Source of the DNA: Treponema sp.
GTDB lineage: Bacteria > Spirochaetota > Spirochaetia > Treponematales > Treponemataceae
DNA: 64,000 nucleotides
Direction of reading: 5' to 3'
Assembly (NCBI GenBank): GCA_017525605.1
Contig: JAFXSM010000020.1
Span: forward strand, 1-64,000
The position numbers were made by a program, and so were the translations under genes. Positions 7,928-17,008 of the stretch are shown here, piece after piece (positions within the stretch are counted from its first letter, which is position 1; each line of letters starts with the position of its first letter). The notes under the pieces were generated by a model, which had not been told where the DNA came from, ran no database searches, and was given only the letters and a program-made list of their open reading frames with translations.

Positions 7928-10300
7928 ATGGAATTTACACAGGAAAACATCGATTCGCTCATCGTGAACGAAGTCGATATCATGAAACGAATCGCCAAGG
8001 AACTTGAGATTCAGACGAACCAGGTTTCGGCAGTCATCAGTTTGGTAGATGAGGGCTGTACAATCGCTTTCATCTCTCGCTACAGAAAAGAGCAGCACGG
8101 AAACCTCAACGAAGTGCAGGTCACGGAATGCGACCACCTTTTCAAATCGTACAAAAATCTTGAAGAGAGAAGAATCGAAATCGTCAAGGGAATATTCGCC
8201 CAGAACAAGCTGACGGAATCTCTTTACAACGCCGTAATGAACGCGAAGACACTCACGGAGCTCGAAGATTTGTGGGCACCGTTCAAGAAAAAGAAGAAGA
8301 CACGCGGAATGGTCGCGGCAGAGAAAGGTCTTGAGCCGCTTGCAGACGCGATGCTCAATCTTTCAGATGCGGAACTCGAAAAAATGGCATCTGATTTCGT
8401 GAAAGAAAATGCGGAAGCACCGGAGCTTTCAGTCGCTTCCGTGAAAGACGCGATTGCGGGCGCAATGGACATCATCGCGGAAAGAACGTCGCAGGACCCG
8501 AAAAACCGCGAGAGCGTCCACGACCTCTATCTTTCGGACGGCACAATCAACACGAAGGGAATCGTTCCAGAAGGACAGACAGAAGAGCAGGCGCAGAAAA
8601 CTTCGAAATACCAGATGTACTGGGATTATTCGGAGCCGCTCTCGCAGGTCAAGCCGCACAGAATCCTTGCAATCAACAGAGCAGAACGCGAGGGCGCGCT
8701 CACAGTCACAATCGACGTTCCGGTTGACGATGCTGTTGAATTCCTCAAAAAACATGCAGAAATCAAAAACAAATACCATGCGGAAGCAATCGAGGACGGA
8801 CTTGTCAGGCTTCTTTCTCCGTCAGTTGTCCGCGAAATCAGAAGCGACGAAGAAGACGAAGCTGACGCACACGGAATCGGAATCTTCTCCGAGAAACTCA
8901 AGAATCTTCTGATGACACAGCCAATCAAGGGAAGCCGCGTACTCGGAATCGACCCGGGATACAGGAACGGAACGAAATGCGCCGCGCTGGACGAAACAGG
9001 AAAATATCTCGGATTCTTCAAGATTTTCCAGGAGCAGAACCCGAAAGAAGCGTATGACCTCATCAACAACGCAATCGACAAATACGACATTCAGGTTCTT
9101 GCAGTCGGAAACGGAACTGGCTCGCAGGAAGTTCAGGAAATCGTCTCGAAAGTCCTGAGCGAAAATTATTCGGACGCAGATGTAAAATACACAGTCGTTG
9201 ACGAGTCCGGCGCATCCGTTTATTCGGCAAGCCCGGTCGCAACAGAAGAATTCCCTGACCTTGACGTAATGGTTCGCGGCGCAATCTCGATGGGAAGACG
9301 CTTGCAGGATCCGCTTGCGGAACTCGTGAAAATCGACCCGAAAGCAATCGGAGTCGGTCTTTACCAGCACGACGTAAACCAGAAGAAGCTCGCGGAACAA
9401 CTTGATGAAGTTGTCTCGTCAGTCGTCAACAATGTCGGAGTCAACTTGAACACGGCTTCGTACATGCTTCTCAAGTACGTTTCAGGAATCAACACCTCGC
9501 TTGCAAAGAAAATCGTCAAATATCGTGACGAGAACGGAAAAATCACAAGCCGCGCAGACCTTATGAAAGTTCCGGGACTCGGACCAAAAGCATTTGAGCA
9601 GTGCGCGGGATTCCTCAAGATTGCCGAAAGCGAAGACCCGCTCGACAACACTTGGGTTCACCCAGAAAACTACGCCGTAGCCCGCGAGCTTCTGACATTC
9701 GTTCAGGCGAAAAAAGCCGTTCCTGGCGACGTGAAAAAATCCCTCATGGAAAAATACAATGTCGGAGAGACAACTCTGAACGACATAATCGAAGAGCTTG
9801 GAAAGCCGAACAGAGACCCGCGCGACGGATATCCGGCCCCAATCATGCAGAAGGGCGTTCTTTCGTTCAACGATTTGAAAGTCGGCATGAAAGTCACCGG
9901 CAAAATCAAGAACGTCGTCGATTTCGGTGCATTCGTCGATATCGGTCTGCATGAAACTGCTTTGATTCACGTTTCCGAACTCAGCGACGATTTCGTGTCG
10001 AACCCGATGGACGTTGTGAAAGTCGGCGACGTGAAAGAATTCACGATTATCGCGCTAGACAAAGACCGCGAAAGAATTTCTCTTTCGCTCAAGACAAACG
10101 CACAGCCGAAGTCGGACAATGCTTCTTCGTCACGCGTTTCTTCTGACGGAACGGGAAAAAAGAAGCTCGTAATCGTAAAGAAAGGCGCGTCGCACAACGC
10201 TTCTAGCGCAAAGAAGAACGACAGGCCACGCCAGAACAGAAACCTCGGCTCTGACGACGGAATGTCATACAATCCGTTCGCGGCATTGCTCAAACGCTAG
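7928..10300 (+). CDS. tex: Tex-family S1 RNA-binding protein
   Basis: A 790-residue cytosolic nucleic-acid-binding protein. The Tex layout is visible: N-terminal helical region, YqgF/RuvX-like domain (GSRVLGIDPGYRNGTK near residue 340), helix-hairpin-helix motifs (LNTASYMLLKYVSGI and LMKVPGLGPKAFEQCAGF near 500-560), and a C-terminal S1 domain (GMKVTGKIKNVVDFGAFVDI near 650). A basic, low-complexity tail follows. Tex proteins affect transcription and RNA handling; the precise role is unclear in most bacteria. The start is taken at ATG 7928 (MEFTQEN), which matches family N-termini. Upstream in-frame codons run into the structured element and are not credible. A strong terminator follows at 10334. 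Confidence 0.95.
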   Translation: MEFTQENIDSLIVNEVDIMKRIAKELEIQTNQVSAVISLVDEGCTIAFISRYRKEQHGNLNEVQVTECDHLFKSYKNLEERRIEIVKGIFAQNKLTESLYNAVMNAKTLTELEDLWAPFKKKKKTRGMVAAEKGLEPLADAMLNLSDAELEKMASDFVKENAEAPELSVASVKDAIAGAMDIIAERTSQDPKNRESVHDLYLSDGTINTKGIVPEGQTEEQAQKTSKYQMYWDYSEPLSQVKPHRILAINRAEREGALTVTIDVPVDDAVEFLKKHAEIKNKYHAEAIEDGLVRLLSPSVVREIRSDEEDEADAHGIGIFSEKLKNLLMTQPIKGSRVLGIDPGYRNGTKCAALDETGKYLGFFKIFQEQNPKEAYDLINNAIDKYDIQVLAVGNGTGSQEVQEIVSKVLSENYSDADVKYTVVDESGASVYSASPVATEEFPDLDVMVRGAISMGRRLQDPLAELVKIDPKAIGVGLYQHDVNQKKLAEQLDEVVSSVVNNVGVNLNTASYMLLKYVSGINTSLAKKIVKYRDENGKITSRADLMKVPGLGPKAFEQCAGFLKIAESEDPLDNTWVHPENYAVARELLTFVQAKKAVPGDVKKSLMEKYNVGETTLNDIIEELGKPNRDPRDGYPAPIMQKGVLSFNDLKVGMKVTGKIKNVVDFGAFVDIGLHETALIHVSELSDDFVSNPMDVVKVGDVKEFTIIALDKDRERISLSLKTNAQPKSDNASSSRVSSDGTGKKKLVIVKKGASHNASSAKKNDRPRQNRNLGSDDGMSYNPFAALLKR

Positions 10301-10333
10301 CCGTTACTAGATTCCGCAAAAGGTTACTTTAAT

Positions 10334-10387
10334 AGAAATCTTCATCGAAGTCAGTTAGAATCTGTTTCGATGAAGATTTCTTTTTTT
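10334..10387 (+). terminator. tex terminator overlapping the next start codon
   Basis: A perfect 16-bp stem (10334-10349 with 10366-10381), a 16-base loop and a T7 run form a textbook Rho-independent terminator. The 3' arm contains ATG 10370, and the arm plus T-run encode the first residues of the next lipoprotein (MKISFF). Confidence 0.9.
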
Positions 10388-11899
10388 ATACCGACTGCAT
10401 CTTTTCTTGCAGCAACATTTTTATTTTCTTGCACGATGCCGGAATCTCTCACAATAAAGACAAGCGAAACGCCATACGAAATTCCGCTTGGCAACGTCGA
10501 AGTCAATCTTTCCGAAAAATTCGACTCGGAAGCAATCCAGAAAGCGATAGGCGGCGATGAAGCGGAAAGCAGCTCAGATGATTCAGACAAAAAGACTATC
10601 TACGCAGTTGAATTCAATCCCTCTGGTGATGAAGGTGCCGTTCTCGAATATCTGATGCAGTATGATATAGCGGCGCAGGAGCTTAATGTAACGCCTGCTT
10701 TCTCTGGGCTTACCATTCCTGAAAATGCCAGCGAAGAAGAAAAAAATCAGGCAATCGACTATTTTGTTGAACAGAATTTTGAAACCATAAAATCAACTGA
10801 CTTGAGGTCATTTAATGCGAAACTCGACACGGGAATCAATTTCAAAAGCATTTTGGAATCTTTTGCAGGCTCTGACGAAGACGGAACGGACTACAGCGAC
10901 ATCTTCGACAAAATTGCTTTTGCTGGAATCGAAGCGTATGCGTACATCGCAAGCGAGCAAGTTTCATCTGATAATGCATATTTTACGGGCAAAATTGTTG
11001 TTGGTGAAGACGAATCTACAATCGATGCGACAGCTGACGGAACGTACACATCAATACTAGCAGATTCAGACGATACGACTAATTATCCAAGCGGAAAATT
11101 CGAGATTGTCGAAACAATTCCTAGCCTCAACGACATGAAGAACGATGACGGAGTTATAGAGAAAAGAGATGATTTTATCGCAGAAGGAGCATATTCCGTT
11201 GCACTCGATTCTGAGGGACTGACAAATTACATGAACGGTACACAAAACCCCGACGGAAGCTACACAAAACACGAAAGCCTCATAATCGCTTACGACATGA
11301 CACCGCACCTCACATTTCCAAGTGCAGATGAATTAAAAGAATTTCTGAAAACCTACGACAAGGTAAATATCAACGTCAGCATAATTCTCCGCCTTCCGCT
11401 ACAAATCCGCATTACCGACGACATCGAAATTGCTGACGTTCTCGATTTTGCAGGGCAAGGATTGGACGAAGACCTTCTTAAGCGCGACGAGGGCGAGGAA
11501 TTCTCGCAGAAAAAATACACCGAACTTATCAAGACGCTTGCACTCGACTATCAATTTAAGGATTCCACTGGGCTTTCAATCGAAGCGGAAATCGATGCTG
11601 GAACCGGCACGGACGAAAACGGAAACACCGCAAGTTTCTTCGACAGTGCAAAACCTTTCACATTTGACGGCGACCAGCACACGATTAGTTTTTCAACAGA
11701 CGAAATCGAAAGGATTTTCACTTATTCGCCATTCATTCCGAAAATTGCACTAAAGATAAACAAGACTGACGGCGAAAATTTTGTCTCGATAAAGCGCAAT
11801 TCAGTTTTCGGCGTGTATGCGCTTTTCAGGATGACGGTCGAAGGCGAAGTTGAAGTCTGGAACAAGAACGGGAGCGATGACGAGGAGTCAAACGAATGA
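10370..11899 (+). CDS. Predicted lipoprotein, first gene of an envelope operon
   Basis: A 509-residue protein with a lipoprotein signal peptide (hydrophobic residues 5-20, lipobox LFSC with Cys about residue 21), so it is probably anchored in the periplasm or outer membrane. The mature part is acidic and rich in Asp, Glu and Ser, with no recognised enzyme motif. The only start that keeps the signal peptide is ATG 10370, which lies inside the 3' arm of the tex terminator, and no Shine-Dalgarno is visible before it. The stop overlaps the next gene by 4 bases (ATGA), so it is co-translated with the predicted outer-membrane protein. Function unknown. Confidence 0.82.
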   Translation: MKISFFIPTASFLAATFLFSCTMPESLTIKTSETPYEIPLGNVEVNLSEKFDSEAIQKAIGGDEAESSSDDSDKKTIYAVEFNPSGDEGAVLEYLMQYDIAAQELNVTPAFSGLTIPENASEEEKNQAIDYFVEQNFETIKSTDLRSFNAKLDTGINFKSILESFAGSDEDGTDYSDIFDKIAFAGIEAYAYIASEQVSSDNAYFTGKIVVGEDESTIDATADGTYTSILADSDDTTNYPSGKFEIVETIPSLNDMKNDDGVIEKRDDFIAEGAYSVALDSEGLTNYMNGTQNPDGSYTKHESLIIAYDMTPHLTFPSADELKEFLKTYDKVNINVSIILRLPLQIRITDDIEIADVLDFAGQGLDEDLLKRDEGEEFSQKKYTELIKTLALDYQFKDSTGLSIEAEIDAGTGTDENGNTASFFDSAKPFTFDGDQHTISFSTDEIERIFTYSPFIPKIALKINKTDGENFVSIKRNSVFGVYALFRMTVEGEVEVWNKNGSDDEESNE

Positions 11900-13161
11900 A
11901 AACGACATCAAAACTTTTTGCATTCTTTTCATTTCTCAATTTTTCTCTTTTGGGCGCAAATTTGAGCGCGGAAATCCACGAATATTCAAGAAGAGTCGAA
12001 TTCGGTGTCGAAGCGGAAGCCGGAGCATCGAACAATTTCCTCGGAACATCTGACTTTTTCCAAAAAGATATCGTCATCGATTTGCAGGAATTCTACGCCG
12101 ACATGCCAAAACGCGGCTGGAAAACGGAATTCTTCGTCAACGAAAGAAACTATTTCAACATGGACTGCAGCGGAAAATTCAGGTTCGGATTTTTTGTAGG
12201 GCTGGACGGAAGCGGATATCTGAATTTCGGCAAAGACCTTTTCGCTTTTCTTTCGGAAGGAATCAAAGTCGGCGACTCATACGATGCAGAAATCAATGCT
12301 TATGCGGATTTGTACGTTGAAACAGGCGCATCTCTCAGAACGAACATCGGCGGGCTCGGAATAACGCTCACCCCGTCATACTTCGTTCCGCTCGTGTACG
12401 TTCCGAGCACAACCGCAAGACTAAAGTGGTCAACTTCAAGCTCTGGCAAAATGTCCGCAACGGCAGATGTCGATTTGAAAGTCTATTCCGCAATCGACCT
12501 TGAAAAAAGATTCGGAAGCAGCGACGAAGAGGGCGACTCTAACGAGAAAGTCATCGACGAGGTGGTTCACGCGCTTTCGAACGGCGGAGTTGACCTGACA
12601 TTCGAAGTAGAATATCCGTTCATCGGACGCGTGCTCGAAGCAGGAGTGTACGGCAGAGTTCCGATTCTTCCGGGAAAGCTCGATTACGAAATGTCAAAGC
12701 ACATTTACGCAACAGTTGCGACAAGCGACAACGGAATCGTGGACATTCTGAACGGAAATTCATTCGAAAACGAATTTGATGTCGGCGACACTGAATATTC
12801 CGAGACGACTCACAAAATCCACCGCCCGATAAGGCTCGGCTTGGAAGGCGTTTACAGACCGCACGGAGAAACGATTTACGTCCGACCGATGCTCGGTTTT
12901 GCAATCCGCTCCCCGTTCACAAACAGCGTAAAAATCTACCCGGAATATTCGCTTTCCGGCACGGTGAAATTCTACAATTTCCTCGGAATGACGCTCAGAA
13001 TGGCATATCTGAATCAGGCTTTCATAAACCAAGTCGGATTCATGATTAACACGCACCTCATCGAGCTTGACACGGGCGTTGCGCTAAGGAGCCCGAATTT
13101 CATACGGAGTTTCAAAGCAAGCGGCGCATCCGTTTACATCGCACTGAAATTCGGTTTGTAG
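11896..13161 (+). CDS. Predicted outer-membrane beta-barrel protein
   Basis: A 421-residue exported protein with a signal peptide at residues 1-25 (LNFSLLGANLSAEI, cleavage near A25). The mature chain alternates hydrophobic and polar residues with many aromatic strand ends and finishes in VYIALKFGL, typical of outer-membrane barrels. No enzymatic motif is seen. Start ATG 11896 has GAGGAG 8-9 bases upstream inside the preceding gene, which it overlaps by 4 bases. With the flanking lipoproteins it forms a three-gene envelope operon. The barrel assignment is inferred from composition and the C-terminal pattern, not from a family match. Confidence 0.75.
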   Translation: MKTTSKLFAFFSFLNFSLLGANLSAEIHEYSRRVEFGVEAEAGASNNFLGTSDFFQKDIVIDLQEFYADMPKRGWKTEFFVNERNYFNMDCSGKFRFGFFVGLDGSGYLNFGKDLFAFLSEGIKVGDSYDAEINAYADLYVETGASLRTNIGGLGITLTPSYFVPLVYVPSTTARLKWSTSSSGKMSATADVDLKVYSAIDLEKRFGSSDEEGDSNEKVIDEVVHALSNGGVDLTFEVEYPFIGRVLEAGVYGRVPILPGKLDYEMSKHIYATVATSDNGIVDILNGNSFENEFDVGDTEYSETTHKIHRPIRLGLEGVYRPHGETIYVRPMLGFAIRSPFTNSVKIYPEYSLSGTVKFYNFLGMTLRMAYLNQAFINQVGFMINTHLIELDTGVALRSPNFIRSFKASGASVYIALKFGL

Positions 13162-13211
13162 AACAAGGGAATCGATTTTTGGAAATACAACAAAACGAAA
13201 AGGAGAAAAAC

Positions 13212-13781
13212 ATGAAAAGACTTTTCAAAATCTTGTCGGCGACACTTTTTCTTGCAGGCGCACTCGTCCTTAGCTCATGCTCGGAAGATGACGAAATCGT
13301 GCAGATTCTTCAGGGACCGGCAAACGTGTGGTGCAGAATGCCTGTAGACTACACGTCCGACTCTGACAGCTCAAGCACGGCAAATCTCTACGCCTATTTC
13401 TACTACACAGAAAACGACACGACAGTGTCTGGAAAAACGCTCCCGGCTGGACTTTCGGTCGTCGTCACCGCAAGGGGCGACACGGACAGCATCATAAGCG
13501 AGCTCAAGAACAACACATATTTGATAAAGAGCTTTTCAAAAGATGAAACGACAACGGTCGGAGACAGCGAAGACGACGCGGCTTCCATAAACGTAAACGG
13601 CTCACGCGCGAAATGGACGGCAATCTACTGGGCAAAAGACCCGTTGCGCGAAACAGCGAACAAATCGACAACACCGCCGAGCCAGCTTTCAGGAACGGAA
13701 TTGTCAGCAGATGATATAAAAAACGTCTTCTCGTGGAAGAAGCTCCTCGCAAACTACCTGCTTTCGATTCTTGAGGAATAG
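13212..13781 (+). CDS. Small predicted lipoprotein
   Basis: A 189-residue lipoprotein with signal MKRLFKILSATLFLAGALVL and lipobox LSSC. The start is ATG 13212 (AAAGGAG about 6 bases upstream), not the earlier in-frame codon at 13179. The mature part has Ser/Thr/Asp-rich strands and ends in FSWKKLLANYLLSILEE. It follows the predicted outer-membrane protein by 50 bases and is the third gene of the envelope operon. A second, out-of-frame copy of its C-terminal segment lies immediately downstream (13781-13858). Function unknown. Confidence 0.78.
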   Translation: MKRLFKILSATLFLAGALVLSSCSEDDEIVQILQGPANVWCRMPVDYTSDSDSSSTANLYAYFYYTENDTTVSGKTLPAGLSVVVTARGDTDSIISELKNNTYLIKSFSKDETTTVGDSEDDAASINVNGSRAKWTAIYWAKDPLRETANKSTTPPSQLSGTELSADDIKNVFSWKKLLANYLLSILEE

Positions 13782-13858
13782 CGGGCGAAGACGGATTGAC
13801 GAATTTTTCTTGGAAGAGACTTCTTGCAAACTACTTGCTGAACATCCTCGAAGAATAG
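13781..13858 (+). pseudogene. Duplicated C-terminal fragment of the preceding lipoprotein
   Basis: In a different frame from the upstream gene, 13781-13858 encodes NFSWKRLLANYLLNILEE followed by a stop. This is nearly identical to the end of the gene at 13212-13781 (FSWKKLLANYLLSILEE). It has no start codon or ribosome site of its own. It is either a partial tandem duplication or the original C-terminus left over after a frameshift and repeat contraction. Confidence 0.7.
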
Positions 13859-13900
13859 TTTTAGGTTTTTCAACAAAAACAGAGGATAGCCAAAATTAAA

Positions 13901-14569
13901 ATGAATTTGTTTCCGGCACAACCATTCGACATTGACTCGATAATGAAAATTGAGCGGCAGGCGTTTATCCCGCAGATTCAGGAGAAAAAAAAGACATTCG
14001 AAAAGCGACTTGAAATCTTTCCGAACGGCTTTTTGATTCTCTCGGACGCAAGCGAAACCGCCGTCAAGCAAAACGGAAACGCAGTCACTTGCGGCTACCT
14101 CTGCTCTGAAATCTGGTCGTCGTTCCCAAGCGCGGGCGATTCAGACGACGTTTTCATGCGCAAATTCAAACTCGGACACAACATCAAAGACACGCACGAC
14201 TCAAACGGACGATATTTGTACATCTCGTCATTCGCAATCCTCCGCGACTACCAAGGAAAAGGACTCGGCAAACGCTTTTTTGAGAATGCGCTCGCGGCAC
14301 TTTGCGGCTCGTTCAGGAACGTCGAAAAAGTCGTTCTCATCGTGAACGAAGAATGGAAAGGCGCAATCAAAATCTACAAGTCGCTTGGCTTCGAGGAAGT
14401 GCGGACGCTGAAGGACTTTTTCCCCACGCTCGGAAAGACCGGCATGATGTCGCTTTTCGAGAAGAAGAGGAAATCGGCCGGAATCGTGATGGCTTCCGCT
14501 GCCGAAAAATTCCGCTCGATTGAATTCAAGAACGAAAGCCAAAACGAATTCGCGCCGATAAGGCTGTAA
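13901..14569 (+). CDS. GNAT-family N-acetyltransferase
   Basis: A 222-residue cytosolic protein with a central GNAT fold. The acetyl-CoA pyrophosphate loop is seen as RDYQGKGLGKRFF (near residue 112) after the beta-4 strand YLYISSFAI, and a late motif (AIKIYKSLGFEEV) fits motif B. The family transfers acetyl from acetyl-CoA to amines; the acceptor cannot be predicted. AGAGGAT lies about 14 bases before ATG 13901, so the ribosome site is weak. It ends about 25 bases from the convergent orphan gene at 14595. Confidence 0.85.
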   Translation: MNLFPAQPFDIDSIMKIERQAFIPQIQEKKKTFEKRLEIFPNGFLILSDASETAVKQNGNAVTCGYLCSEIWSSFPSAGDSDDVFMRKFKLGHNIKDTHDSNGRYLYISSFAILRDYQGKGLGKRFFENALAALCGSFRNVEKVVLIVNEEWKGAIKIYKSLGFEEVRTLKDFFPTLGKTGMMSLFEKKRKSAGIVMASAAEKFRSIEFKNESQNEFAPIRL

Positions 14570-14594
14570 TGCCGAATATCGTTTTTCCACAGGC

Positions 14595-15203
14595 TCAATG
14601 TGCGATTTCACCTCCGTCCTTGAGCGAGATGAATTTGCGGTCGCAGGTGGCGGTGGAGGTGTAGTAATCGCTGTCGTCCGCGTCTCCGTCTCCGCTGCCT
14701 TCCGTCCAATCGCTTATCACAGTTTGGACAGGATAGAGAGAGGAATCGAAAGACTCGGCTTTCATGAAATTCAGGCAAAAACAAGTCTGATGAAAGCGGT
14801 AAAATGAATATGAGAATTTTTCAGTCTTTATCACGATTGCGTCGGTGGCAGGAATTTTCTCCGAAAGCGTCGACTCTTTCCTGCAAACTGTCAAATCCAC
14901 ATTGTCTTCAACTACCACGACATCGCTCACCATTTCTCCCACCGAAATCTCTTGCCAGCGGTGAACTGAGCTGTCGTCGCCAAAATCATCCACTCGGACA
15001 TACGGAAGCTCTTCGGTGAATCCGCAAAAGTCAAAGTCTTCCATGTCCACATGGATTTCGACTGCAAAATCGTCGGCGAACAGCACCGCCCGCGTCCAAT
15101 ACTCCGAATCCGAATCAATCTTTATGCAGTTCAGTTTTTTCCCGATAAGTTTTTTCAGAAGCATCCTCTCTTCTTCCGTTGTAAAAAACACTTTCATGAA
15201 CAT
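14595..15203 (-). CDS. Orphan acidic protein, copy A of a duplicated pair
   Basis: A 202-residue, strongly acidic soluble protein that I do not recognise. Its C-terminal segment (STATCDRKFISLKD) is nearly identical to that of the gene at 15753-16358, and both start with a conserved LLKKLIG/LLKSLIG stretch and share an AIVIKTE/GIVIKTE segment, so they are paralogues. ATG 15203 has a strong ribosome site (AAGGAGG). A hairpin terminator shared with copy B lies 24 bases upstream. Small acidic duplicated genes next to a basic protein gene resemble immunity-gene arrays, but no toxin is identified, so that reading is speculative. Confidence 0.72.
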   Translation of the reverse strand: MFMKVFFTTEEERMLLKKLIGKKLNCIKIDSDSEYWTRAVLFADDFAVEIHVDMEDFDFCGFTEELPYVRVDDFGDDSSVHRWQEISVGEMVSDVVVVEDNVDLTVCRKESTLSEKIPATDAIVIKTEKFSYSFYRFHQTCFCLNFMKAESFDSSLYPVQTVISDWTEGSGDGDADDSDYYTSTATCDRKFISLKDGGEIAH

Positions 15204-15226
15204 GGCCTCCTTCTTTTTTCAAAAAA

Positions 15227-15265
15227 CGGCGGAATGCTTCCGCATACGCGAGAAACACTCCGCCG
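15227..15265 (-). terminator. Repeated terminator hairpin, copy 1
   Basis: CGGCGGA/TCCGCCG arms enclose the core CTTCCGCATACGCGAGAAAC, with a T6 run on the minus strand. It is a near copy of 16385-16423. It ends just upstream of the ribosome site of the 14595-15203 gene. Confidence 0.7.
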
Positions 15266-15314
15266 AAAAATGGCTTCATCAGCCGAAAACCGCTACTTTA
15301 CAAGTTTGAAATCG

Positions 15315-15656
15315 TCAGGATTCCGATGGTGGATTCTTTCCAGTCACATCATCGAAGTTGCCGTAGCTTCTCGTCAAATCGACTTTCTCACCGTTGTACC
15401 ACACCTCAAGCGGAACACAGTGGTAATTCACCTCATGAACGTAGTCGGAATTCTTGTCCTTGAAGCAGACAATCCAGTACTCCTCGTAGTCCGGGTCATC
15501 AAGGTCAAGGCAGTTCTCGCTTTGGCATGTTGTGAAGTAGCGGCAGTCAAGCATTCTGCCGTCCTCCAGTTTTAGACGATAGTCGCCCTCGGTATTGCCA
15601 TCGACAAAGTCCATGAAATGCCAAAAGGCTCCAGCTTCATTTGGATTCAGCATCAT
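15315..15656 (-). CDS. Small acidic orphan protein
   Basis: A 113-residue acidic, soluble protein with no signal peptide and no recognised motif. It is Tyr/Trp- and Asp-rich (for example DPDYEEYWIVCFKDKN). ATG 15656 has AAGGAG 7 bases upstream; an adjacent second ATG at 15653 is possible. It lies between the two paralogous orphan genes in the same orientation, 96 bases after copy B, and ahead of hairpin copy 1. Size, acidity and setting resemble immunity-type proteins, but that is inference only. Confidence 0.65.
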   Translation of the reverse strand: MMLNPNEAGAFWHFMDFVDGNTEGDYRLKLEDGRMLDCRYFTTCQSENCLDLDDPDYEEYWIVCFKDKNSDYVHEVNYHCVPLEVWYNGEKVDLTRSYGNFDDVTGKNPPSES

Positions 15657-15752
15657 TTATAGTCTCCTTTTGGGGAAGAAGGAACAATATGACATCCTTT
15701 TTTCGAGTGATGAATCATCCCCTTTGGTGTCATACCTTCGCTCCGCCCTCCA

Positions 15753-16358
15753 TTAAAACTTTCGCCAATCCTTGAGCGAGATGAATTTTCGGTCGCAGGT
15801 GGCGGTGGTGGTGTAAAAAGGATCGTCGCAAGCATCTTCTGTAAGTGCCCAGTCCTCAATGACATCTGCAACGGGATAGATGGCTTTTTCATAGTCGAGT
15901 GTTTCCTCAAAGAGCATCACCTCCATAAGATGCCATCCTCTCGAGATAGCAAACGCAGAATCCTCGGTTTTTATGACGATGCCCTCGGTCGTCACGAAGT
16001 CATAGGCGAAGTCGTCATGGTCGCCCCTCACCGCGATGGTGTCGTTGACCAAAATGATGTCAGAAATCGTCCCCCTCGCAGGCTTCTCAATATAGTCAAC
16101 AAGATTAGTTTGTTCTTCTGAAGCAAGTTTACACGAGAACCTTGTGACATCCTCGATATCCCCATCTGTAGACAGATATACAGTCGGAACTAGCACATTC
16201 TCAATTTTCACCAATGAACTTTCCGTTTTCAAATCAATCCAGTAAGATGGCGTAAATTTGTTCTCCCATATTTTTTCCGCAGTAAAGCTGACAAGCCTAG
16301 ACCCGATTAAGGATTTCAGCAAATTTTTCTCCTCGTCGGGCAAGCGATGGTCTACCAT
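15753..16358 (-). CDS. Orphan acidic protein, copy B of a duplicated pair
   Basis: A 201-residue acidic soluble protein, paralogue of 14595-15203 (shared TATCDRKFISLKD end, LLKSLIG near the start, GIVIKTE in the middle). The start is taken at ATG 16358, which has a strong AAGGAGG site; the longer frame to 16439 runs through the hairpin and is not credible. It differs from copy A in the middle third, so the pair is not recent. Function unknown. Confidence 0.72.
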   Translation of the reverse strand: MVDHRLPDEEKNLLKSLIGSRLVSFTAEKIWENKFTPSYWIDLKTESSLVKIENVLVPTVYLSTDGDIEDVTRFSCKLASEEQTNLVDYIEKPARGTISDIILVNDTIAVRGDHDDFAYDFVTTEGIVIKTEDSAFAISRGWHLMEVMLFEETLDYEKAIYPVADVIEDWALTEDACDDPFYTTTATCDRKFISLKDWRKF

Positions 16359-16384
16359 TTTTTCCTCCTTACTTTTTTCAAAAA

Positions 16385-16423
16385 CGGCGGAATGCTTCCG
16401 CATACGCGAGAAACATTCCGCCG
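16385..16423 (-). terminator. Repeated terminator hairpin, copy 2
   Basis: A 10-bp perfect stem (CGGCGGAATG with CATTCCGCCG) carries the same core as copy 1 at 15227. On the minus strand the stem is followed by five T after an intervening G. It ends the 16462-17007 transcript just before the next gene's ribosome site. Confidence 0.75.
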
Positions 16424-16461
16424 AAAATATCAGTAGCAACCGCTATGATGAAAAATAGTTT

Positions 16462-17007
16462 TTAGAATCTTCGAGTTTCTCCTCCCGTTTTGACAAAATG
16501 CACTTTCTGCCGAGGCTTTATGCCATCAGTTTTTGTATTCAACCAGAATTCAACAGCAGGACTATCCTTTGACGATGTTTCAATCCGTTTATTGACTTTT
16601 GAACCATCGTCCAAAAAATCAGTCTGAACACCTTTTCCGTCTTCCATAGGTTTCTCCTTTCCACCAGAAGCTAAAGTGCCGTAAAAGTAATTCGCATCTC
16701 CGACAGGATTTTGAGTAATAATCTGCCGAACATGCCTTCTTTTAGTGCTTTTGCATTTCTGCGGCAGTCCGAACCAGCCGTTTGAAAGCGGATAGCGTTG
16801 TGCCGCCTTACGGATATTTTTTGCAAGAGTGGAATCCACCCCAGGCTTTTGCTGCCCAGTCTTGCTGGAATCTGTTTTCTCACAAAAATTCCAACAGTTT
16901 TCACGCAAGACATCCGCATGCCTGAAAGCAGACTCGCCGTATTTGCTTCGCAAAGCATTGCGTCGCTGGATTGCGAGCATGAATTTATTTTTATCAAAAA
17001 ATACCAT
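16462..17007 (-). CDS. Basic orphan protein of unknown function
   Basis: A 181-residue basic protein with no signal peptide. The N-terminal half is Arg/Lys-rich helical (RRNALRSKYGESAFRHADV); the C-terminal half includes NPVGDANYFYGTLASGG and ends in KPRQKVHFVKTGGETRRF. I do not recognise the family. The Gly/Lys-rich tail is reminiscent of polymorphic-toxin C-termini, but no catalytic residues can be assigned. ATG 17007 has AAGAGG about 7 bases upstream. A possible 21-codon leader frame ends one base before this start. It heads the island of acidic orphan genes. Confidence 0.65.
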   Translation of the reverse strand: MVFFDKNKFMLAIQRRNALRSKYGESAFRHADVLRENCWNFCEKTDSSKTGQQKPGVDSTLAKNIRKAAQRYPLSNGWFGLPQKCKSTKRRHVRQIITQNPVGDANYFYGTLASGGKEKPMEDGKGVQTDFLDDGSKVNKRIETSSKDSPAVEFWLNTKTDGIKPRQKVHFVKTGGETRRF

Positions 17008-17008
17008 T

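Noticed and set aside
15653..15910. Possible extra gene inside the orphan island
   Set aside because: It overlaps the 15753 gene in another frame, with no ribosome site and a shadow-like composition.
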